Assembly (NCBI GenBank): GCA_023451375.1
Contig: JAEXZS010000014.1
Location: forward strand, 1 to 42,760
From: Pseudomonadota bacterium
GTDB taxonomy: Bacteria > Pseudomonadota > Alphaproteobacteria > Caulobacterales > Caulobacteraceae
DNA length: 42,760 bases
Direction of reading: 5' to 3'
In this document: positions 7,798 through 14,746 of the stretch, piece by piece
How positions within the stretch are numbered: the stretch's first letter is position 1
Layout of the letters: each line of letters starts with the position of its first letter
Translations under genes and position numbers: made by a program
Notes under the pieces: generated by a model
Databases searched by the model: none
What the model saw: only the letters and a program-made list of their open reading frames with translations
What the model was told of the DNA's origin: nothing

Positions 7798-9091
7798 CGC
7801 GACCCCCGAACAGATCGGCGCGGCCGCGGACAAGCGCCTGGGACGGCTGCGCGCCGGCCTGAAGCGCCGCCATGCGCGCGAGACCCGGTTCAAGCTGTAT
7901 GGCCAGCTGGCCATCGCCGCCGCCGTGGTCTTCCTGGTGATCCTGCTGGGCCGGATCGTAGAGCAGGGGCACACCGCCTTCTACACCCACACCGTCACCG
8001 TGCCGGTCTATATGGACCCGGCCCGCGTCGATCAGGCCTATCCGCAGGGCACCAACTTCGAGCAGTTGGCCGCAGAGCAACAGCTGGCGCGCTGGAACAT
8101 CCAGGACGATGCCCAAGGCGACGTGTCGCGCGACATGCGCGGCCTGTTCTCGTCAGAGCTGAAGTTCGTCGCCGCCGACCTTGTCGCCAGCAGACAGGAC
8201 GTTATGGGCCAGACCGTGCCGCTGGCTGCACCGCTGTCCGACGACGCGGATCTGTATCTGAAGGGCGAGATTTCGAAGGAGACGCCGGAGGACCAGCGCC
8301 GCCTGAACGACCGCCAGATCGCCTGGCTGGACCGGATGCAGGCCGAGGGCGTGATCGGCTCGCACTTCAACACCGCGCTGTTCACCAACGGCGATTCCAC
8401 CCAGCCCGAGATCGCAGGGGTGCTGGGCGCCGTGGTGGGGTCGGCCCTGATGCTGCTGGTCACCGCCCTGATCGCCATTCCGCTGGGCGTCGGCGCCGCC
8501 GTCTGGCTGGAAGAGTTCGCGCCGAAGAACAAGCTGACCGACATCATCGAGGTCAACATCAACAACCTCGCGGCCGTGCCGTCGATCGTTTACGGCCTGT
8601 TGGGCCTGGCCCTGTTCATCAACTGGATGCACCTGCCGCGCGCGAGTCCCATCGTCGGCGGCCTGGTCCTGGCCCTGATGGCGCTGCCGACCCTGATCAT
8701 CGCCACGCGCTCTTCGCTGAAGGCGGTGCCGCCGTCGATCCGGGAGGCCGCGCTGGCCATGGGGGCCAGCCGCACCCAGACGGTGTTCAGCCACGTTCTG
8801 CCGCTGGCGATGCCGGGCGTCATGACCGGCGCGATCATCTCCATGGCCCATGCGCTGGGCGAGACCGCGCCGCTGCTGCTGATCGGCATGGTCAGCTTCG
8901 TGCCCGGCGTGCCGGCCGCGATCGACCAGCCGGTCGGCGCCCTGCCGTCGCTGATCTATATCTGGGAGAACGCCTCGGAGCGGGCGTTCCACGAACGCAC
9001 CGCCGCCGCGATCATGGTCCTCCTGGCCTTCATGATCGTGATGAACGCGGCGGCCATCATCCTGAGGCGGCGCTTTGAGCGTCGGTGGTAA
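7790..9091 (+). CDS. pstA: Phosphate ABC transporter permease PstA
   Basis: PstA pairs with PstC in the phosphate channel. At 433 residues it is longer than E. coli PstA. It has a cytoplasmic start, one membrane helix (about 40-62) and a periplasmic region of about 140 residues that begins HTAFYTHTVTVPVYMDP; this resembles the DUF3333 extension of alphaproteobacterial PstA. The permease core follows, with VWLEEFAP, NINNLAAVPSIVYGLLG and the EAA loop VPPSIREAALAMGASRTQT. The ATG at 7790 overlaps the pstC end. The next gene, pstB, starts 5 bases after the stop. Confidence 0.96.
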   Translation: MTDATPEQIGAAADKRLGRLRAGLKRRHARETRFKLYGQLAIAAAVVFLVILLGRIVEQGHTAFYTHTVTVPVYMDPARVDQAYPQGTNFEQLAAEQQLARWNIQDDAQGDVSRDMRGLFSSELKFVAADLVASRQDVMGQTVPLAAPLSDDADLYLKGEISKETPEDQRRLNDRQIAWLDRMQAEGVIGSHFNTALFTNGDSTQPEIAGVLGAVVGSALMLLVTALIAIPLGVGAAVWLEEFAPKNKLTDIIEVNINNLAAVPSIVYGLLGLALFINWMHLPRASPIVGGLVLALMALPTLIIATRSSLKAVPPSIREAALAMGASRTQTVFSHVLPLAMPGVMTGAIISMAHALGETAPLLLIGMVSFVPGVPAAIDQPVGALPSLIYIWENASERAFHERTAAAIMVLLAFMIVMNAAAIILRRRFERRW

Positions 9092-9095
9092 GAGA

Positions 9096-10040
9096 ATGAA
9101 ATTCCGTATCTTCCGCGCTCCAGACGGCCAGAACGACGGCGGCGATCCGACCGAGCGTCCGCGCATGGGCGGCCAGGTCCTGCCCGAAGCCGCGCCCGCG
9201 CGCGCCGACACCCGCCCCGAGCCGCGTCTCGAGGACGCCGAGCCGATCACCGGCCCGACCGTGGTCGACAGCCCGCCGGAAGGGCCGATCAAGATCGCCG
9301 CGCGCGACGTCTCGGTCTTCTATGACGGCAAGCAGGCGCTGTACGACGTCTCGCTGGACATTCCGGACAAGACCGTCACGGCGCTGATCGGTCCGTCGGG
9401 CTGCGGCAAGTCGACCTTCCTGCGGACCATGAACCGCATGAACGACACCATCTCCGGCGCCAAGGTCACCGGCCGGATCGCCATGGACGACGAGGACATC
9501 AACGACCGCTCGATCGACCCGGTGCTGCTGCGCGCGCGCGTCGGCATGGTGTTCCAACGTCCGAACCCCTTCCCGAAGTCGATCTACGAAAACGTCGCCT
9601 ACGGGCCGAAAATCCACGGCCTGGTCTCGTCCAAGTCCGAGATGGACGGCGTGGTCGAAAGCGCCCTGAAGCGCGCGGGCCTGTGGGACGAAGTGGCCGA
9701 CCGCCTGCAGTCCTCGGCCATGGGTCTGTCGGGCGGCCAGCAGCAGCGCCTGGTCATCGCCCGCGCCATCGCCGTGAACCCCGAAGTCATCCTGATGGAC
9801 GAGCCGTGCTCGGCGCTGGATCCCATCGCCACGGCGCGGATCGAGGAACTGATCGACGAACTGCGCGAGCGGTTCTGCATCGTCATCGTCACCCACTCCA
9901 TGGCCCAGGCGGCGCGCGTGTCGCAGCGCACGGCCTTCTTCCACATGGGGCGGCTGGTCGAGACGGGCGACACGGAAACCATCTTCCAGAATCCGCGCGA
10001 GCGGCGCACGCTCGACTACATCACGGGACGCTTCGGCTAA
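9096..10040 (+). CDS. pstB: Phosphate ABC transporter ATP-binding protein PstB
   Basis: PstB hydrolyses ATP to drive phosphate import. The ATP-binding core begins near residue 60 (IKIAARDVSVFYDGKQAL) and contains Walker A GPSGCGKST, the signature LSGGQQQRL and Walker B VILMDEPCSALDP. It ends with the typical RRTLDYITGRFG. The start chosen is ATG 9096, five bases after the pstA stop; an in-frame TTG at 9075 lies inside pstA. The protein is 314 residues, with about 60 N-terminal residues rich in Pro, Ala, Asp and Glu that E. coli PstB lacks. Their role is unknown. Confidence 0.95.
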   Translation: MKFRIFRAPDGQNDGGDPTERPRMGGQVLPEAAPARADTRPEPRLEDAEPITGPTVVDSPPEGPIKIAARDVSVFYDGKQALYDVSLDIPDKTVTALIGPSGCGKSTFLRTMNRMNDTISGAKVTGRIAMDDEDINDRSIDPVLLRARVGMVFQRPNPFPKSIYENVAYGPKIHGLVSSKSEMDGVVESALKRAGLWDEVADRLQSSAMGLSGGQQQRLVIARAIAVNPEVILMDEPCSALDPIATARIEELIDELRERFCIVIVTHSMAQAARVSQRTAFFHMGRLVETGDTETIFQNPRERRTLDYITGRFG

Positions 10041-10044
10041 TCCG

Positions 10045-10776
10045 ATGAACCAGCACACCGTCAAAGCCTATGGCGACGAACTGAACCAGATCACGGCCGA
10101 GGTCGCCCGCATGGGCGGCCTGGCCGAGGCCCAGGTCGCGGACGCCATCGATTCCGTCGCCCGCCGCGACGTGGCCCTGGCGCGCGCGGTAGTCGACCGG
10201 GACGTCAAGCTGGACGCCCTGCACCGCGACATCGAGAAGAAGGCGATTCGCCTGATCGCCCTGCGCCAGCCCGTCGCCAGCGACCTGCGCAAGACGCTGG
10301 GCGCGATCAAGATGGCCTCGGACCTGGAACGCACCGGCGACCTGGCCAAGAATATCGCCAAGCGCGCGCTGATCCTGGCCGAGGTCGAGCCGATGCAGCC
10401 GCTGACCCGCTCGATCGAGCGGATGGGCCGGCTGGTGTCGAACCGTCTGCGCGACGTGCTGGACGCCTACACCGCCTCGGAACTGGATCGCGCCGTCGCC
10501 GTCTGGCAGACCGACGACGAGGTCGATGAGCACTACAACGCCCTGTTCCGCGAACTGCTGACCTACATGATGGGCGACCCGCGCACGATCGGCGCCTGCA
10601 CCCATCTGCTGTTCATGGCCAAGAACCTGGAACGGATCGGCGACCACGCCACCAACATCGCCGAGACGGTCCACTACGAGATCACTGGCGACGAGATCCT
10701 GGGCGACCGTCCCCGCGCCATGCCCACGGCTGAGGACGAGGCTCCGACGCCCAACCTGTCCACCGATACGCACTGA
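10045..10776 (+). CDS. phoU: Phosphate signalling complex protein PhoU
   Basis: PhoU couples the Pst transporter to PhoR and keeps the Pho regulon off when phosphate is plentiful. The 243-residue protein shows the two-fold repeat of three-helix bundles, each with a metal-binding motif: DLERTGDLAKNIAKR in the first half and NLERIGDHATNIAE in the second. It starts four bases after pstB. The C-terminal tail (about 215-243) is acidic and Pro-rich. The operon position between pstB and phoB matches Caulobacter. Confidence 0.96.
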   Translation: MNQHTVKAYGDELNQITAEVARMGGLAEAQVADAIDSVARRDVALARAVVDRDVKLDALHRDIEKKAIRLIALRQPVASDLRKTLGAIKMASDLERTGDLAKNIAKRALILAEVEPMQPLTRSIERMGRLVSNRLRDVLDAYTASELDRAVAVWQTDDEVDEHYNALFRELLTYMMGDPRTIGACTHLLFMAKNLERIGDHATNIAETVHYEITGDEILGDRPRAMPTAEDEAPTPNLSTDTH

Positions 10777-10796
10777 GCCGAGACCGGAGAACCGAC

Positions 10797-11489
10797 GTGC
10801 AGCCCTATATCCTTGTGATGGAAGACGAGGACGCGCTGGCGACCCTGCTTCAGTACAACCTCGAAAAGGAAGGCTACGAGGTCACCGTCGCCTCGGACGG
10901 CGAGGAGGGGATGCTCCAGGTCGACGAGCGCCTGCCGGACCTGGTGCTGCTGGACTGGATGCTGCCCAAGCTGTCGGGCATCGAGGTCTGCCGCCGCATC
11001 CGGGGCAAGGCCGAGACGCGCAACCTGCCGATCATCATGCTGACCGCGCGCGGCGAGGAGAGCGACCGCGTGCGCGGCCTGGACACCGGCGCCGACGACT
11101 ATCTGACCAAGCCCTTCTCGATGGTGGAGCTGATCGCCCGCATCCGCGCCGTCCTGCGTCGTATCCGGCCGGGTCTGGCCGACGACCGGCTGAACCACGG
11201 CGACATCATCATCGACCGCGTGTCCCACCGGGTGAAGCGTTCGGGCAAGGAGGTCCACCTGGGCCCGACCGAGTTCCGCCTGCTGGATCACTTCATGCAG
11301 CACCCGGGCCGGGTCTTCAGTCGCGAACAGCTGCTGGACGCGGTCTGGGGCTCGGACGTCTACGTCGAGGCCCGCACCGTGGACGTCCACGTCGGCCGCC
11401 TGCGCAAGGCGTTGAACATCGAGGACGACAGCGCCAACCCGATCCGCACCGTCCGCTCGGCCGGCTATTCGCTGGACCTGGAAGGCTGA
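10797..11489 (+). CDS. phoB: Phosphate regulon response regulator PhoB
   Basis: PhoB is the DNA-binding regulator of the phosphate starvation response. Residues 1-120 form a receiver with the acidic pocket EDED, the phosphorylation-site Asp in LVLLDWMLPKLSG, and TKPF. Residues 130-230 form an OmpR-type winged helix (LGPTEFRLLDHFMQHPGRVFSR, then VDVHVGRLRKAL). It starts with GTG at 10797, 20 bases after phoU. Its last base is one base from the end of the convergent ParE-like pseudogene. Two Pho-box-like sites upstream suggest it controls its own operon. Confidence 0.96.
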   Translation: MQPYILVMEDEDALATLLQYNLEKEGYEVTVASDGEEGMLQVDERLPDLVLLDWMLPKLSGIEVCRRIRGKAETRNLPIIMLTARGEESDRVRGLDTGADDYLTKPFSMVELIARIRAVLRRIRPGLADDRLNHGDIIIDRVSHRVKRSGKEVHLGPTEFRLLDHFMQHPGRVFSREQLLDAVWGSDVYVEARTVDVHVGRLRKALNIEDDSANPIRTVRSAGYSLDLEG

Positions 11490-11490
11490 C

Positions 11491-11790
11491 TCAGCCTTTG
11501 AAGTCCTGCCCGCGGTAGAGCAACCTCAGAATCCGGACCTCATCTCGTTCTTCGTCCACCACGAAGGCGATCGTGACGCTTTTCTCGAAGCCGATCAGAC
11601 GGAGACCGGAGCGAATATCGTCACGAACTTCGCCGCGCTTCGGATAGGTGCTCAGCCGAAGGCAGGATGTGCGCAGCCGGGCGATATAGCCGGCCGCTGT
11701 CGCGACGCTCGCATGGTCCGCGATCCAGTCGTGAATGGCGTCGAGGTCGGATTGGGCCTAGCTTGAAAAGACTAGCCGCCAGACCTTCAA
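11491..11790 (-). pseudogene. parE: ParE/RelE-family toxin gene with in-frame stop at codon 11
   Basis: On the minus strand a frame begins with TTG at 11790, overlapping the antitoxin stop, and reads LKVWRLVFSS, then TAG (11760-11758), then AQSDLDAIHDWIADHAS and on to GLRLIGFEKSVTIAF, RILRLLYRGQDF and a stop at 11491. The whole frame has the length (about 99 codons) and strand pattern of ParE toxins, including the N-terminal strand and the C-terminal core with its Arg residues. Family members usually have a residue such as Glu where the TAG stands, so one G-to-T change in GAG would explain it. No good start codon or ribosome site lies just after the stop. The toxin is probably inactive unless the stop is read through. 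Confidence 0.75.
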
Positions 11791-12077
11791 TTGGCCGCCT
11801 TCCGAGCGAGGTATCGATCCATCAACCCATCGAAGACCTGATCGGCAGGAATTCCAGGCTCCCCTGCCGCCTTCCATTCATCATAGGCCGGCGCGACTTT
11901 GTCACGTAGCCACCGTTCCACGTCGATGGCCTGCGCCGACAAATAGGTCTCAACGCTTTCTCGCACGAAGGCCTCGGGCGTGTCGGAAAAGCCCGAAGCC
12001 ACCTTGGCGTCGATCTCACGCGCGACATCTTCGGGCAGTTCGACAGTGATCTCGCGGGTGGCGGACAATCGTCTCAT
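11787..12077 (-). CDS. parD: ParD-like ribbon-helix-helix antitoxin
   Basis: This 96-residue protein begins REITVELPEDVAREIDAKV, a ribbon-helix-helix DNA-binding fold of the CopG/ParD type. A C-terminal half rich in charged residues follows (WLRDKVAPAYDEW, DGLMDRYLARK), suited to binding a ParE toxin. It overlaps the ParE-like frame by four bases, the usual antitoxin-first coupled order. The ATG at 12077 was chosen; the longer frame upstream runs into hslO and has no sense. The antitoxin looks intact although its toxin partner carries a nonsense codon. It lies 23 bases after hslO and may be read from that promoter as well. Confidence 0.82.
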   Translation of the reverse strand: MRRLSATREITVELPEDVAREIDAKVASGFSDTPEAFVRESVETYLSAQAIDVERWLRDKVAPAYDEWKAAGEPGIPADQVFDGLMDRYLARKAAN

Positions 12078-12100
12078 GAAAGCGCCGACGCCGCCAGAAG

Positions 12101-13048
12101 TCAGATCTGCGCCGTCACCACGTCGTCGGGCTCCAACTCGTACACCGTCGCGCAGTATTCGCAGGTGACGCGGATCTTGCCGTCGGGCTCGACCATGTCG
12201 TCGCGCTCCTTCGGCTCGAACGAGGCCAGCACCGCCGCGATGCGGTCCTTGGAACAGCGGCACACGGCCGACAGGGTTCTGGCGCCCTCCAGGCGCACGC
12301 CGTCCTCATGGAACAGGCGGAACAGCAGGGTTTCCGGGCTGATGGTCGGATCGATCAACTCGTCGTCGCCCAAGGTGAAGAACAGGGCGCGGGTGCGTTC
12401 CCACACCTCTTCGGTCGAACCGCGCGCGGCGTCGCCGGCGATGACCTGGATCATGGCCCCGCCCGCGCGCCACTGGGCGCCCGCCTCGGTCTGGACCGAG
12501 CCGACGGCCAGGCGGACCTTGGTCGGCACCTGTTCGGACTGTTCGAAATAGTGTTCGGCGCACAGCGACAGGCTCTCGCCCTCGATCGGCGTGATGCCCT
12601 GGGTGCGTTCGAAGTCAGCGCCGCGATCCAGCGTCATGATGAAAACGCCCTTGCCCAGCAGGGTCTGCGCGCCGGGGCGCGAAAAGCCCTGGGACGCCGC
12701 CGCCACCTCGGCCTCGTCATAGCGGCAATAGCCGCGCAGCGTGCCGTCCGTGCCGTAGTCGGCGACGACATAGCGCACCGGACCATCGCCCTGCGCCTGG
12801 ATCAGCAGCCGGCCGTCGAACTTCAGGCTGGAGCCGACCAGCGCCGCCAGGGCGCAGGCCTCGCCCAGCAGGCTGGCGACCGGTTCCGGATAGGCGTGAG
12901 CCTTCAGGATATTGTCGATGGCGGCGCCCAGGCGAACCAGGCGGCCGCGCACGGGCCAGCCCTCGATCTGGAAGGCGGCGGCCAGGTCGTCGGAAATGGG
13001 CGAATGGGGCGCGTGATCGGTCACGGCGGCGTCCTTGCTGGTCGTCAT
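12101..13048 (-). CDS. hslO: Redox-regulated chaperone Hsp33
   Basis: Hsp33 is a cytoplasmic holdase switched on when oxidation releases zinc from four cysteines. The 315-residue product has the N-terminal chaperone domain (FQIEGWPVRGRLVRLG onward). The C-terminal zinc switch has CRC and CEYC separated by 30 residues, within the C-x-C-x(27-32)-C-x-x-C pattern, so it should be redox-active. ATG 13048 was chosen; a longer frame exists, but its extra residues lack family features. The gene is divergent from the SDR gene. Confidence 0.93.
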   Translation of the reverse strand: MTTSKDAAVTDHAPHSPISDDLAAAFQIEGWPVRGRLVRLGAAIDNILKAHAYPEPVASLLGEACALAALVGSSLKFDGRLLIQAQGDGPVRYVVADYGTDGTLRGYCRYDEAEVAAASQGFSRPGAQTLLGKGVFIMTLDRGADFERTQGITPIEGESLSLCAEHYFEQSEQVPTKVRLAVGSVQTEAGAQWRAGGAMIQVIAGDAARGSTEEVWERTRALFFTLGDDELIDPTISPETLLFRLFHEDGVRLEGARTLSAVCRCSKDRIAAVLASFEPKERDDMVEPDGKIRVTCEYCATVYELEPDDVVTAQI

Positions 13049-13110
13049 TTCGGGATCGCGGCTATGTAGGCGCCGGAAGCGGCGATGATAAGACCCTGTC
13101 GCCACAGCGG

Positions 13111-13136
13111 GGAACCCCGTCCGGCGGCGCCCCGTT
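13111..13136 (+). promoter_or_regulatory. EcfG/SigT-type general stress promoter of the SDR gene
   Basis: GGAAC at 13111-13115, a 17-base spacer and CGTT at 13133-13136 match the alphaproteobacterial EcfG promoter consensus (GGAAC-N16/17-CGTT). The element lies 80 bases before the SDR start codon and within the hslO/SDR divergent region. Confidence 0.55.
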
Positions 13137-13216
13137 GCGGATTGGACGAGCCTCGCAGAAAGTCACGCCACATCCTCTCGAATCTTGAGGGCGGCGTCGA
13201 AAACCACGGGCAGGAC

Positions 13217-14626
13217 ATGAGCGTGAAACCAACCCTGAAGCCGCTGGACAAACAGGCCATCGTCATCACCGGCGCCACCTCCGGCATCGGCCTGGCCACG
13301 GCGCGCCGGGCGGCGCGGGCCGGGGCCTGCGTCTTCCTGATCGCGCGCGGCGAGCAGGATCTGCGCCAGCTATGCGAAGAGCTGCAGGCCGAGGGCGCGC
13401 GCGTCGCCTGGTGCGTCGCCGACGTGGCCGACTACGAGTCGCTCGCGGCGGCGGCCGAGAAATGTCAGCGGCTGTTCGGCGGCTTCGACACCTGGGTCAA
13501 CAACGCCGGCGTCTCCATCTTCGGCCCGATCCGCGAGACGACGCTGGAGGACCAGAGGCGGCTGTTCGAGACCAACTACTGGGGCGTGGTGAACGGCTCG
13601 ATGGTGGCGGTGGAGCATCTGCGCGGCCGTCCGGGCGGCGGGGCGATCATCAATGTCGGCTCGATCCTGTCCGACGCGCCGATTCCGGTGCAGGGCGTCT
13701 ATTCCGCGTCCAAGCACGCGGTGAAGGGTTTCACCAATGCCCTGCGGATGGAGCTGATCCGCGAGCGGGCGCCGGTCGCCCTGACCCTGGTCAAACCGTC
13801 GGCGATCGACACCCCTTACAACAGGCATGCCCGCAACCTCACCGGCCAGGCCATGCACAATCCGCAGCCGGTGTATGCAAGTCACGTCGTGGCGGACACC
13901 ATCCTGTACTGCGCGTCCCACCCGATCCGCGAGATCACCGTCGGCGGCGGGGGACGGATCATCGCCTCCTTCTACGCGGCGCTGCCCGGCGTGGCGGAAC
14001 CACTTTTCGCCCGGTTCGCTCCTTCGCTGATGCGGGACAACCGTTCCGCTTACCAGCCCTACGACGACGGGCTGTATGACCCGACCGAAGACGGTCTCGA
14101 CGAAGAGGTTCACTATCCCATGGTCCGAAACTTCAGCGCCTTGGCCGAAATCCGCAAACATCCCGGCGTCAGCGCCGGAACCGTGATCGCCCTGCTGGCC
14201 GCCGGCGCCGCCGCCGTCTATCTGAGCCAACGCAGCGGCCCGACGCGCTATGAGCGGATTCGCCACCGCATCGATCCGCGCGGTTGGGTCGATACCGCCG
14301 CGCTGAGCGGCCGGTTCCACGACGCGGTCGACGCCTTCCGCCACGGCGCTCATGATCTGGGCGAGCGAGCGGGGGAGTATGCGGAGGACGCCCGTCACAA
14401 CGCCGACGCCTGGTATCGCAAGACCCGTCACGGCGGAAAGCGCGCCCTGAAGAAGCACGGCAAGACGGCGCGGCGCTACGCCGACGACGCCGGCGCCTAC
14501 GCCCGCGACCACGCCAAGGAGGGCGGGGCCCTGCTGGCCGTGGCCACCCTGGCGGCCGTCGTCGGCGCCGCGGTGCTGGAAAGCCGTCGTCCCGACAGCC
14601 GCGTGCGCCGGATCGCGCGTTTCTGA
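13217..14626 (+). CDS. Short-chain dehydrogenase with C-terminal membrane and amphipathic-helix region
   Basis: Residues 8-260 are a classical SDR: NAD(P)-binding TGATSGIG, NNAGVS, and catalytic Ser with the YSASK Tyr-Lys pair (GVYSASKHAVKGF). The substrate is not evident. About 160 further residues follow the usual SDR end. They contain a hydrophobic helix (about 360-378), a long charged amphipathic stretch with repeated HDLGERAGEYAEDA-like and YADDAGAYARDHA-like heptads, and a second hydrophobic helix near the C-terminus. This suggests membrane association like small stress proteins of the YqjD/DUF883 kind. The start is ATG 13217 with GGCAGG upstream. An EcfG-type promoter precedes it, so it is probably a general-stress gene. 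Confidence 0.85.
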   Translation: MSVKPTLKPLDKQAIVITGATSGIGLATARRAARAGACVFLIARGEQDLRQLCEELQAEGARVAWCVADVADYESLAAAAEKCQRLFGGFDTWVNNAGVSIFGPIRETTLEDQRRLFETNYWGVVNGSMVAVEHLRGRPGGGAIINVGSILSDAPIPVQGVYSASKHAVKGFTNALRMELIRERAPVALTLVKPSAIDTPYNRHARNLTGQAMHNPQPVYASHVVADTILYCASHPIREITVGGGGRIIASFYAALPGVAEPLFARFAPSLMRDNRSAYQPYDDGLYDPTEDGLDEEVHYPMVRNFSALAEIRKHPGVSAGTVIALLAAGAAAVYLSQRSGPTRYERIRHRIDPRGWVDTAALSGRFHDAVDAFRHGAHDLGERAGEYAEDARHNADAWYRKTRHGGKRALKKHGKTARRYADDAGAYARDHAKEGGALLAVATLAAVVGAAVLESRRPDSRVRRIARF

Positions 14627-14635
14627 GATTTTCGT

Positions 14636-14668
14636 GCCGCCCTGCCGTGATCGCGCGGGAAGGGCGGC
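14636..14668 (+). terminator. Hairpin after the SDR gene, possible terminator
   Basis: GCCGCCCT (14636-14643) pairs with AGGGCGGC (14661-14668) around a 17-base loop, followed by ATGATTT. The stem is good, but the loop is long and the T-run poor. Confidence 0.4.
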
Positions 14669-14746
14669 ATGATTTAAGCTGGACTGGGCGCCGTCATCAG
14701 CACCGCTCGGCTTTGCCGCGCGACCGAACGTCGCTAAGAGGCGCCC

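Noticed and set aside
6190..7974. A long open frame on the minus strand opposite pstC
   Set aside because: It is low-complexity Gln/Gly/Arg/His-rich sequence typical of antisense frames in GC-rich genes, while the plus strand encodes a clear PstC. Similar frames opposite the serBA, esterase, purK, fucosidase and ABC genes were dropped for the same reason.
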